Below, piece after piece: positions 9,207-16,735 of a stretch of 64,000 nucleotides of DNA. The notes beneath the pieces were generated by a model. The model did no database searches and was not told where the DNA came from. It saw only the letters and a list, made by a program, of their open reading frames with translations. Origin of the DNA: Candidatus Poribacteria bacterium (GTDB lineage: Bacteria > Poribacteria > WGA-4E > WGA-3G); the NCBI GenBank assembly GCA_022825825.1, contig JAJDWA010000062.1, forward strand, positions 62,001 through 126,000, written 5' to 3'. Both the position numbers and the translations under genes were made by a program. Numbering within the stretch: position 1 is the stretch's first letter; each line of letters starts with the position of its first letter.

Positions 9207-9461
9207 CTATTCAGATTCCGTATCATCTCTAAGTAGTCTCGCAAACGCCTCTTCATGAAATTCAGTAAAGATTTGTTCCATTTCAGTTATTTTTTCTGTT
9301 TCTGGCAACGGTGTGCTGATACAGTACTCCTCATTGAGCCATTTTCCTAAATCAATTGACTTGCAGCGATCGCTACAAAATGGAAAGTTTGAAGGTAAAG
9401 GCTCATCTTTCATGTAAATAAATTCATAAATGGTTCCGCAGAGACTACATTTCAGTTTCAT
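9207..9461 (-). CDS. yacG: YacG-like zinc-ribbon protein
   Basis: This 84-residue protein has the YacG layout: CSLCG near the N-terminus, then PFCSDRCKSIDLGKWLNEEY with the second pair of cysteines and the characteristic IDLGKWL sequence. E. coli YacG binds zinc and inhibits DNA gyrase. The C-terminal acidic helix (EKITEMEQIFTEFHEEAF) is longer than in E. coli YacG. GGGAG stands a few bases before the ATG. It is placed inside the nadD-yqeK-rsfS run, 96 bp after nadD, which is not its usual neighbourhood (often next to coaE). Whether it inhibits gyrase here is unknown. Confidence 0.85.
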   Translation of the reverse strand: MKLKCSLCGTIYEFIYMKDEPLPSNFPFCSDRCKSIDLGKWLNEEYCISTPLPETEKITEMEQIFTEFHEEAFARLLRDDTESE

Positions 9462-9557
9462 ATTAACTCCCTTTGCACTTTAGTTTAATCAATCGGGGAC
9501 GGATTATGTTCGACCTGTCTTCAGTAGATCAATCGCTACACGAATCGCTGTAACCTA

Positions 9558-10139
9558 TTATTGGTATAATTGGTGTTGTTTAATATACGTTTCAACGGCT
9601 GCGGGAACAAGGTAACGAATTGAGACGTTGTTCCGAACACGTTCACGAATCTCTGTTGCTGATATATCGGACCCTGTTATCCGAAACGTTGCTACACGGT
9701 TACGTATTTCAGATGGAACACGTTCCAAATCATAATTTGGGCGTGTCGTAGCGATCATTGTACACTGTGTTAACACTTCGTCAAAATCTTTCCAAATTTT
9801 ATACTCAATAAGTGAATCAGCCCCAATAATCCACGCAAGTTCTGTTGTTTTTCCATATAGGAGTCGTAATGCTTTTATTGTTTGGACTGTGTATGAAGGG
9901 CCAGCGCGATCCAATTCAATTCGAGACACTTCAAAATATGGGTTATCCGCCGTTGCTAACAATACCATCTGATATCTATGCTCAGCAGAAACTATTTCTG
10001 GGTGTAATTTATGTGGAGGACGTGCTGCGGGGACAAACAGTATTTTGTCGTAGCCTAAACCCTCACGCACTTGTTCGGCACTCAGTAAATGAGCATAGTG
10101 GATCGGGTTAAAAGTTCCCCCCATGATGGCGATCTTCAT
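9558..10139 (-). CDS. nadD: Nicotinate-nucleotide adenylyltransferase
   Basis: NadD makes deamido-NAD from nicotinate mononucleotide and ATP. The nucleotidyltransferase motif GGTFNPIHYAHL is at residues 7-18, and the C-terminal SDISATEIRERVRN carries the ISSTxIR-type motif. TRPNYDLE and IIGADSL are also typical. The start at 10139 (MKIAIMGG) gives 193 residues, the normal length; an upstream in-frame ATG at 10181 would add 14 residues unlike any NadD. It heads the nadD-yacG-yqeK-rsfS run. The 429-bp region upstream, to rsmH, holds a palindromic repeat and a sigma-54 motif that points the other way. Confidence 0.95.
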   Translation of the reverse strand: MKIAIMGGTFNPIHYAHLLSAEQVREGLGYDKILFVPAARPPHKLHPEIVSAEHRYQMVLLATADNPYFEVSRIELDRAGPSYTVQTIKALRLLYGKTTELAWIIGADSLIEYKIWKDFDEVLTQCTMIATTRPNYDLERVPSEIRNRVATFRITGSDISATEIRERVRNNVSIRYLVPAAVETYIKQHQLYQ

Positions 10140-10313
10140 CTGCTTTTTATTCGCCTGCTGCCCGATAAATATACAAATCATTCTTCATAATTATCGGTTG
10201 GGATGTGTTTTGAAATAGACACACATGAATAGATATATCCGATATGAAACTATGTTTCCCTGATGTTTAATTATACCAAATATTCGTCACATAAATCAAG
10301 ACAAATTCTCAGA

Positions 10314-10416
10314 TATAGTGAATTATAAAAATAACTTGACTCCTTCGCTCCCTGGTAGGCGAGGTTTCCTAACCTCGCTGGAGCAGGATACCCAAGTAAT
10401 TGTAAAATCTACTATA
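10314..10416. repeat. Palindromic MITE-like repeat, 103 bp
   Basis: The element has imperfect terminal inverted repeats, TATAGTGAATTATAAAAATA at the left and its approximate complement ending in ACTATA at the right. Its core is the perfect palindrome GCGAGGTTTCCTAACCTCGC at 10359-10378, preceded by CCTGGTAG. The right half is repeated in inverted orientation at 39684-39735. The rest of the 10182-10528 gap is AT-rich with nothing else I can identify. Confidence 0.7.
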
Positions 10417-10529
10417 CATTAACCATTTTACACTGTTTTTAAATACCATCCCCGTGTCTTAATCTGTAATTTAAGATAAACCTTCTATGATTGGAAATTA
10501 AACGCCTTCATAGAATTACTTAAAATAAT

Positions 10530-10545
10530 TGGCACAATTCTTGCA
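10530..10545 (+). promoter_or_regulatory. Sigma-54 (RpoN) promoter motif before rsmH
   Basis: The sequence TGGCACAATTCTTGCA matches the -24/-12 consensus TGGCAC-N5-TTGCW, with GG (10531-10532) and GC (10543-10544) exactly ten bases apart. The predicted start near 10556 would leave a leader of about 13 nt that still contains GAGG (10558-10561) before the rsmH ATG at 10569. It would need an enhancer-binding activator; no obvious binding palindrome was seen upstream. Confidence 0.65.
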
Positions 10546-10568
10546 ATAACAGTTTATGAGGTAACACA

Positions 10569-11534
10569 ATGTCGGAAACGCACATACCAGTTTTACGTAA
10601 CGAAGTACTTGATTTTCTCAAACCAAACCCGGAAGGTATTTATGTAGATGCTACAATCGGATTAGGCGGGCATGGTTTCTGGATTTTAAAAAAATCACAT
10701 CCTACTGGACGATTGATTGGTGTTGACGTGGATGCAAGTGCACTTGTTATTGCCGAAAAAAGATTACATGTTTTCGAAAAACGGATTCGTTTGATCCACG
10801 GTAACTTTGCTCAACTCCGACATTTATTGGAAGAACACCAGATCAACAAAGTCGACGGTGTCTTACTGGACCTCGGTGTATCTTCATTACAACTGGATAC
10901 GCCCGACAGAGGATTCAGTTTTCAACATTTAGGGCCCCTGGACATGCGTATGGATGGTCGAATATCTATATCAGCAGCACAGATCATCAATAAGAGTAAT
11001 CCGGACAAATTGGTTAAGATATTCAAAGAATACGGAGAAGAACATTATGCAAAGCAGATTGTTCGACACATAGTAGCGAAGCGATCAGAAAAACCGATAA
11101 CTTCAACACTACAACTTGCAAAAATCGTTAAGGATGCGTATCCGATCAAAACTAAACGTTCAAAAGCATTCACACAGAACGGGCAAAAGAGGGAGATTCA
11201 CCCTGCCACTCGTGTTTTTCAAGCATTGCGAATTGAGGTAAATGCCGAACTAAACAATCTTGATATTGGGTTAGATATGGCTGTCTCTGTGTTAAAACCG
11301 GGCGGGTGTGTTTGTGTAATAAGTTTTCATTCACTTGAAGATCGTATTGTAAAGCAGCGATTTCGGCATTTAGCAAAAACGTGTATCTGTCCTCCGAAAA
11401 CACCTATTTGTATCTGTGAACATCAACAGATGTTACAGATTGTAACAAATAGACCTATTTTCCCATCTGCAAGTGAAATTGAAGGGAATCCGCGGGCACG
11501 TAGCGCGAAATTACGAGCTGCAATTAAAATATAG
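10569..11534 (+). CDS. rsmH: 16S rRNA (cytosine-1402-N4) methyltransferase RsmH
   Basis: RsmH (MraW) methylates N4 of C1402 in 16S rRNA using SAM. The start THIPVLRNEVLDFL and the SAM motif YVDATIGLGGHG are diagnostic; LLDLGVSSLQLDTPDRGFSF, PLDMRMD, HPATRVFQALRIEVN and VISFHSLEDRIVKQ follow in the canonical order. Length, 321 residues, is normal. GAGG precedes the ATG. It is the first gene of the dcw cluster; mraZ, which usually precedes it, is absent from the upstream 387 bp. A cysteine-rich stretch, CICPPKTPICIC, near the C-terminus is common in RsmH. Confidence 0.97.
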   Translation: MSETHIPVLRNEVLDFLKPNPEGIYVDATIGLGGHGFWILKKSHPTGRLIGVDVDASALVIAEKRLHVFEKRIRLIHGNFAQLRHLLEEHQINKVDGVLLDLGVSSLQLDTPDRGFSFQHLGPLDMRMDGRISISAAQIINKSNPDKLVKIFKEYGEEHYAKQIVRHIVAKRSEKPITSTLQLAKIVKDAYPIKTKRSKAFTQNGQKREIHPATRVFQALRIEVNAELNNLDIGLDMAVSVLKPGGCVCVISFHSLEDRIVKQRFRHLAKTCICPPKTPICICEHQQMLQIVTNRPIFPSASEIEGNPRARSAKLRAAIKI

Positions 11535-11602
11535 CCCAAATAAATAGATTTCTATCCGAAAAAATTGTATCTTAGATTTGAAATCAACGTATAAATTTAT
11601 TA

Positions 11603-11923
11603 ATGAAGAATTTAAATTCTTACTCATCAACGTTTGAAAAATCGGAGTCGAAACCAAAAGTTGCGATGTTTTTTGTCTATCTCGTTTTAGGGTTATCTTT
11701 ATGCGTTTTTGGTGCAAGCGTCTGGTTTTCATCGTATGCGAAAAAAGTTTATCTAAGGCGGAGACCTCTCCTTATAAGGGAGGCAGACAAAATTCAGCAC
11801 GAAATTCGTAAACTGGAATTAGAGGAAAATGCATTAACTGATGTTGAAAGGGTTCGTTTGCTCATTAAAGAGTTAGGATTGGTTGAACCCACAAGAAAAT
11901 CAATTGAACTCCGAGGTAGGTAA
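11603..11923 (+). CDS. ftsL: FtsL-like cell division protein
   Basis: The 106-residue protein has a cytoplasmic N-terminus of about 20 residues, one membrane helix (VAMFFVYLVLGLSLCVFGAS) and an external helical, probably coiled-coil segment (READKIQHEIRKLELEENAL), followed by VERVRLLIKELGLVEPT. This bitopic layout and its place between rsmH and ftsI are those of FtsL, which with FtsB and FtsQ activates the septal synthase FtsWI. FtsL sequences diverge greatly, so position and topology carry the call. No clear SD is visible before the ATG. Confidence 0.75.
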   Translation: MKNLNSYSSTFEKSESKPKVAMFFVYLVLGLSLCVFGASVWFSSYAKKVYLRRRPLLIREADKIQHEIRKLELEENALTDVERVRLLIKELGLVEPTRKSIELRGR

Positions 11924-12060
11924 TAAAAGTTAGACAAACAGTAGAAAAATGGAGGCGTTAACTTACTTCTTAAGGTGACAGAAAATTTGATGTTGAAATA
12001 TGCGTCTTACCATAACATTCTGGTCTCACCATAATATTTCAGTAAAGACACGATTAGATT

Positions 12061-13992
12061 ATGAAGAATAACAGTTACCTCTCAATTCGCCGGCTTGTTT
12101 TCACTCTAATAGTCTTACAATTAGGCTTTTTAGTGTTGATAGGTAAACTTTTTATGCTCCAATATCCGGACGAGGATGGACCGATGACCTCACGCCAAGA
12201 CTGGCGTTCTCAAAGAAAACACGAGGTCAAACGCGGCAAAATTCTTGATCGGCACGGAAGTGTGTTAAGCACCAGTCAAGACCAACTTGCAGTTTTTGCA
12301 GACCCGAAAACCTTCAACAGGAAATCTAACGCACACATTGTCGCTGCCGAACTTGCTCCATTATTAAATACGACTACATCAGAACTGCTGGCGCAGCTGA
12401 AACGAAAGCGAAATGGGGAGTACGTTGAATTTGTCTGGCTAAAAAAAGGAATTGATTATGAAAAGTTGGACGCAATTCAAAAGATTATTAATAAACACAG
12501 AGGACTCAAAATTGACATTGAACAAAAACGGGTTTATCCGAAAGAGATGCTCGCCTCACAAGTCATCGGTTATCTTAACGATTTAAACGTGGGAGAAGGA
12601 ATTGAATATCAATATAACGCATACCTTCAGAGTTTGCATTCACCGCAACCGCAGAAAAAGGCGGAAGTAACATCTGTTTCTCTCCAAGCCCAACCAATCA
12701 CCGAAACACTTGGAAAAAACGGATGTAACGTAGTCCTTACACTTGATGAAGTGATTCAAAATATTGCCGAAACAGAATTAGCGAAAGGATGTAAAGATTG
12801 GAATGCCCCAAAGGGGACAGCCATTGTGCTTGCAGTAGAAACTTCAGAGATATTAGCGATGGCGAGTTATCCTACTTATGACATTAATGACCAAACGAAC
12901 GCTGATGAAGAAGCAAAACGCAACCTTGGCATCTGGTACCTGTTTGAACCGGGCTCCATTTTCAAAATTATTGCCTCCTCTGCAGTTTTAAATGAAGGTA
13001 TTATGACCCCCGCATCAACTGTTTTCTGTGAAAATGGAAGGTACCGTCTCGGTAATAGACGTGTCATAAAGGACGTTTCAGCAAAAGGATCGTTGTCGCT
13101 TGAACAAGTAATACAAAAATCAAGTAATATCGGAATGATAAAAATTGTTCAGAAGTTAGGTCCCGAACTATTCCAAATGTACGTGGATAAGTACGGTTTC
13201 GGAAAAAAGACAGGTGTTGATTTGCCTTATGAACAGCAAGGCAACCTATATGCGTTGAGGCGGTGGGATATAAATTCTCTTGGCTCCGTTCCTTTTGGTC
13301 AAGGTATATCTGTTACGCCGTTACAGATGGTGAATGCGTTAGCGGTCATTGCTAATGGTGGCATATTACACCAGCCGTATATCACGAAAGAAATCCGTGA
13401 CGCACGAGGTAACCTTATTAAAAAGAACCGTCCTACTCAAGTTCGCAGGGTTTTACGACCAGAAATTGCAAAACGGATGACAGATATCCTTGTCGGAGTA
13501 GTTGAAAATGGAAGTGGTAGGAGAGCGAAAATAGAAGGGGTTAGCATTGCCGGTAAGACTGGAACTGCACAGAAAGCAGAAAAGGGTAAAGGTTATGCAG
13601 CTGGCAAAGAAGTAATGTCTTTTATGGGATTTCTTCCCGCTGACGCACCCAAAATTGCTATTATTGTAACTATTGATGAACCCACTGGCGCAAGGTTTAG
13701 TGGTCAGATTGCTGCACCTGTTTTCAAGCGAATTGCTAAGGAAGTTCTCCCATATATTGAGCAAACGGAATTTTTCGACTCGGCACCAGCACGAAGAGAT
13801 TCCTCCGACTATAAATATGCTGTGGGAAACAAAACTGCCACCTCAGGTACTAATACGCAATTATCAAACCAAAATGGGACCACTTTCACCAAAAATCGTC
13901 CTAATACTGCGGCACAAGAAAACAGTCGTTCACTGATTAAACACGCACCAACTCCTGATGACACCCCTGTAAGGAAGGAAAGAGGTTTATGA
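12061..13992 (+). CDS. ftsI: Septal peptidoglycan transpeptidase FtsI (PBP3 class)
   Basis: FtsI cross-links septal peptidoglycan in the periplasm. The 643-residue protein has an N-terminal membrane anchor (about residues 10-30), a pedestal domain with RGKILDRHGSVLS, and a transpeptidase domain with S299-I-F-K302 (catalytic serine), SSN at 354-356 and KTG at 499-501. After the enzyme domain comes a low-complexity hydrophilic tail of about 60 residues rich in Asn, Thr and Pro; no PASTA domain is seen. Position after ftsL and before murE supports FtsI rather than the elongation PBP2. Its stop overlaps the murE start by four bases (ATGA), which indicates translational coupling. Confidence 0.95.
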   Translation: MKNNSYLSIRRLVFTLIVLQLGFLVLIGKLFMLQYPDEDGPMTSRQDWRSQRKHEVKRGKILDRHGSVLSTSQDQLAVFADPKTFNRKSNAHIVAAELAPLLNTTTSELLAQLKRKRNGEYVEFVWLKKGIDYEKLDAIQKIINKHRGLKIDIEQKRVYPKEMLASQVIGYLNDLNVGEGIEYQYNAYLQSLHSPQPQKKAEVTSVSLQAQPITETLGKNGCNVVLTLDEVIQNIAETELAKGCKDWNAPKGTAIVLAVETSEILAMASYPTYDINDQTNADEEAKRNLGIWYLFEPGSIFKIIASSAVLNEGIMTPASTVFCENGRYRLGNRRVIKDVSAKGSLSLEQVIQKSSNIGMIKIVQKLGPELFQMYVDKYGFGKKTGVDLPYEQQGNLYALRRWDINSLGSVPFGQGISVTPLQMVNALAVIANGGILHQPYITKEIRDARGNLIKKNRPTQVRRVLRPEIAKRMTDILVGVVENGSGRRAKIEGVSIAGKTGTAQKAEKGKGYAAGKEVMSFMGFLPADAPKIAIIVTIDEPTGARFSGQIAAPVFKRIAKEVLPYIEQTEFFDSAPARRDSSDYKYAVGNKTATSGTNTQLSNQNGTTFTKNRPNTAAQENSRSLIKHAPTPDDTPVRKERGL

Positions 13993-15551
13993 AACTCCAA
14001 AACCTTTTGGACGGAATTGAGGTCACCGAAATCACAGGTCCCCGAAATCCGGAAATTACCGGTGTTGTCAGCGACCACCGAAAGGTCAAACCAGGGTATG
14101 CCTTCATCTGTTATCAAGGACTAAACGTTGATGGACACTCTTTTGTTGCTGGTGCTATCAAAAACGGCGCAAAGGTAATTATTTCTGAAAAATGTATATC
14201 GGAACTATCTAACGATGTTACTGGTGTAGTTACCCCTAATGGACGGAAAACACAAGCCCTATGTGCCTCCAATTGGTTCGGAAATCCCGCGAAACGACTG
14301 AAATTAACTGGTATTACCGGGACAAATGGAAAGACATCTACTGCACATTTGACATACGGGATATTATCGGCGCATGGGTTGAATACTGCTGTTTTAGGCA
14401 CAGTGGGGCATACGTTTGATGCACAAAGTTCAACCTCAAACGCAAAGCACAGATCAAAAATTGAGATTCCCGCCCTTCTGACAACACCTGACGCGTTTCA
14501 ACTCCATGCCATATTAAAGCAAATCGCCGATGCTGGAGTAGAACATGTTGTCATGGAAACCTCTTCCCAGGGACTTGCACAACACAGATTGGCTGGCCTT
14601 ACCTACGACACCGCCGTCTTTACCAATTTAACACAAGATCATTTGGACTATCACGGCACAATGGAAAATTATCTTGCTGCCAAATTGATGCTATTTGAGC
14701 AGTTGAGTCCAGGAGGCGTAGCAATTTTGAATGCAGATTCCCCCACTACGACTCGTATTATTGAACATATCTCTTACGCGAATATCTTAACATACGGACT
14801 TGAAAAAGAAGCCGATTTAGAGGTGCAAGACGTAAAAATTTCTCTAAAACATTTAGCGTTTACAGCAGTGCAAAAAGAAAACCTTATTTACACCCCATCG
14901 GACCTATCTTCCAAAAAAATTAAGGCGTCGATCCGCTTACTTGGAGCGTATAATATTTACAATGCCCTTGCTGCAATTGGTGTAGGACTACGTTATAACT
15001 GCAGTGCAGCATCTATTCGCGAAGGGCTTGCCACGACAGTCGTCCCTGGACGTTTTGAACGTGTTAACTCACATGGAAAACCTGATAAAGACTTTGCTGT
15101 TATCGTAGATTATGCACACACACCTGATGGATTAGAAAATGTGTTGACTGCAGCCCGTGATATTACAGATGGAAGATTAATCTCTGTGTTTGGCTGCGGT
15201 GGCGACCGTGATAGAGGGAAACGTCCAAAAATGGGAGCAATTTCCACTCAACTTGCAGATATAAGTGTAATTACTTCTGATAATCCACGCACCGAAAATC
15301 CGGATAAAATCATATCAGACATTGTGTCAAATTTACCACATGATGCAGCATATCTGTGTATTCCAGAGAGACGTGAGGCGATTCGCCACGCTATTTTGGA
15401 TGCACATCCAGGTGATGTTGTCGTGATTGCCGGTAAAGGACATGAAAATTATCAGGAAATTCATGGAGAAAGGTTTCCGTTTGATGACCGTGAAGTAGCA
15501 TCAGAAATACTGCAACGTTTACCGCTACAGTCGGAACATCCAAGTGTTTAG
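13989..15551 (+). CDS. murE: UDP-MurNAc-tripeptide synthetase MurE (meso-DAP type)
   Basis: MurE adds the third stem residue to UDP-MurNAc-L-Ala-D-Glu in the cytoplasm. The ATP loop GTNGKTST is at residues 111-118; METSSQGLAQHRL, TNLTQDHLDYHGTMENY and the C-terminal DNPRTENP follow. The DNPR form of the last motif marks enzymes that use meso-diaminopimelate rather than lysine, which fits a diderm cell wall. Length 520 is normal with a small insert around residues 135-155. AAAGAGG precedes the ATG inside the end of ftsI. The next gene, an alpha/beta hydrolase, begins 112 bp downstream instead of murF. Confidence 0.96.
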   Translation: MKLQNLLDGIEVTEITGPRNPEITGVVSDHRKVKPGYAFICYQGLNVDGHSFVAGAIKNGAKVIISEKCISELSNDVTGVVTPNGRKTQALCASNWFGNPAKRLKLTGITGTNGKTSTAHLTYGILSAHGLNTAVLGTVGHTFDAQSSTSNAKHRSKIEIPALLTTPDAFQLHAILKQIADAGVEHVVMETSSQGLAQHRLAGLTYDTAVFTNLTQDHLDYHGTMENYLAAKLMLFEQLSPGGVAILNADSPTTTRIIEHISYANILTYGLEKEADLEVQDVKISLKHLAFTAVQKENLIYTPSDLSSKKIKASIRLLGAYNIYNALAAIGVGLRYNCSAASIREGLATTVVPGRFERVNSHGKPDKDFAVIVDYAHTPDGLENVLTAARDITDGRLISVFGCGGDRDRGKRPKMGAISTQLADISVITSDNPRTENPDKIISDIVSNLPHDAAYLCIPERREAIRHAILDAHPGDVVVIAGKGHENYQEIHGERFPFDDREVASEILQRLPLQSEHPSV

Positions 15552-15663
15552 TAGACGACTCCTGTAATTGATTTGTGCCAACGGGAACAAAATAGTTTGA
15601 AACCTAAAAAGGGCGGTTCTAAAATCGGACAAATCTTCTGAGGCAGTTAATTCACAAATTAAA

Positions 15664-16410
15664 ATGTTCACAGAAATTGATAATTTAAAGATTGCTTATC
15701 AGGTCGCAGGATCCGGTACTCCCATTGTTCTGCTACACGGATGGGGGGGCGAAGCGAATAGTTTTAAACCTGTCTTCGATTGGCTATCAAGTTCTTACCA
15801 AGTATATGCCCTTGATCTTCCTGGTTTTGGATTAAGTGAACTTCCACCCGCTGCATGGGATGCTTCCGACTATGCCAAATTTCTTTCTGCCTTTTTTCAC
15901 AAACTCAATATTAACAAAGCACATCTGATTGGGCACTCCTATGGAGGAAGAATCTCGATAGTGCTGGCAGCCGAAGAACCGGAAAAGGTAGAAAAACTTA
16001 TCTTAGTGGATAGTGCCGGTATCATCCCACGCCGAACAGCCAAGTATTATATTCGGATTGGCTTTGCAAAAATCGGACGTGTGATGCGGTATTGCGGAAC
16101 CCTTGGCGACAAACTGGCAGATAGTATATCGCAGTGGGTAGGTTCAAAAGATTATCGAGAAGCAGGGCCAATGAGATCAACAATGGTAAAATCTGTAAAT
16201 CAAAATTTGCGTCCATTATTATCCAAAATACAAGCATCTACGTTATTGATCTGGGGAGAAAATGATACTGATACACCTGTATCATTTGGCAAGATAATGG
16301 AAAAAGAGATACCTGATGCGGGGCTAATCGTCCTCAAAGATGCAGGACATTTCTCGTACCTTGACCAATTGCCGCAGTTTTGCGAAATTGTTACTAAGTT
16401 TTTAGCATGA
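15664..16410 (+). CDS. Alpha/beta hydrolase inside the dcw cluster
   Basis: A 248-residue single-domain alpha/beta hydrolase with all key elements: oxyanion-hole motif LLHGWGG at residues 23-29, nucleophile elbow GHSYGG with Ser92, acid candidate in WGENDTDTPVS, and His in DAGHFSYLDQ. A short lid segment (about 118-170) is rich in basic residues. There is no signal peptide, so it should be cytoplasmic. The family includes esterases, haloperoxidases, MhpC/BioH-like hydrolases and others; the substrate cannot be inferred. It lies between murE and murF in the same orientation, which is unusual for a dcw cluster and suggests a role linked to the envelope or simple insertion. A strong hairpin follows about 95 bp downstream. 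Confidence 0.85.
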   Translation: MFTEIDNLKIAYQVAGSGTPIVLLHGWGGEANSFKPVFDWLSSSYQVYALDLPGFGLSELPPAAWDASDYAKFLSAFFHKLNINKAHLIGHSYGGRISIVLAAEEPEKVEKLILVDSAGIIPRRTAKYYIRIGFAKIGRVMRYCGTLGDKLADSISQWVGSKDYREAGPMRSTMVKSVNQNLRPLLSKIQASTLLIWGENDTDTPVSFGKIMEKEIPDAGLIVLKDAGHFSYLDQLPQFCEIVTKFLA

Positions 16411-16504
16411 GTAACTACAACCGGTAGTCAGTTTTGCCATATAAATAATTTTATTGAGGGCGACATTAGATTTTGTAGTTGTACTATCTAAATGGGTATG
16501 ATGG

Positions 16505-16566
16505 CGCAATGAATGGTGTCGCTGCTGCATCTATTTCGTAGCAGCACAATTCATTGCGTTTTTGTT
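16505..16566 (+). terminator. Long stem-loop with T-rich 3' flank
   Basis: CGCAATGAAT at 16505-16514 pairs perfectly with ATTCATTGCG at 16549-16558; inside it GCTGCTGC pairs with GTAGCAGC around a loop of about nine bases. TTTTTGTT follows. It lies 95 bp after the hydrolase stop and would be a good intrinsic terminator, implying that murF and the genes beyond may have a separate transcript. It could equally be a palindromic repeat unit. Confidence 0.6.
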
Positions 16567-16621
16567 AATATGAGTAGATATTATTCAAAGTGTGATTCTG
16601 AGCTGCTACATAAGATAAGTA

Positions 16622-16712
16622 ATACCCAATTAATGGGATATATCTTTTTCCGACGGTATGTGTGGGTTTCCTAACCGCATCCCAAACGAGACAGATCACG
16701 TTAATTGGTATA
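16622..16712. repeat. 91-bp inverted-repeat element (family shared with 49511-49601)
   Basis: The ends are ATACCCAATTAATGGGAT and, at the right, ATCACGTTAATTGGTAT, inverted copies of each other. The core contains GGTTTCCTAACCGCAT. Read on the minus strand, the first 45 bases correspond closely to the left end of the element at 49511-49601, which has the same length. It occupies most of the space just before murF; the remainder of the 325-bp gap holds the hairpin at 16505 and no other recognised feature. Confidence 0.7.
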
Positions 16713-16735
16713 AATGAATTAGGAAGATTTTAGAC

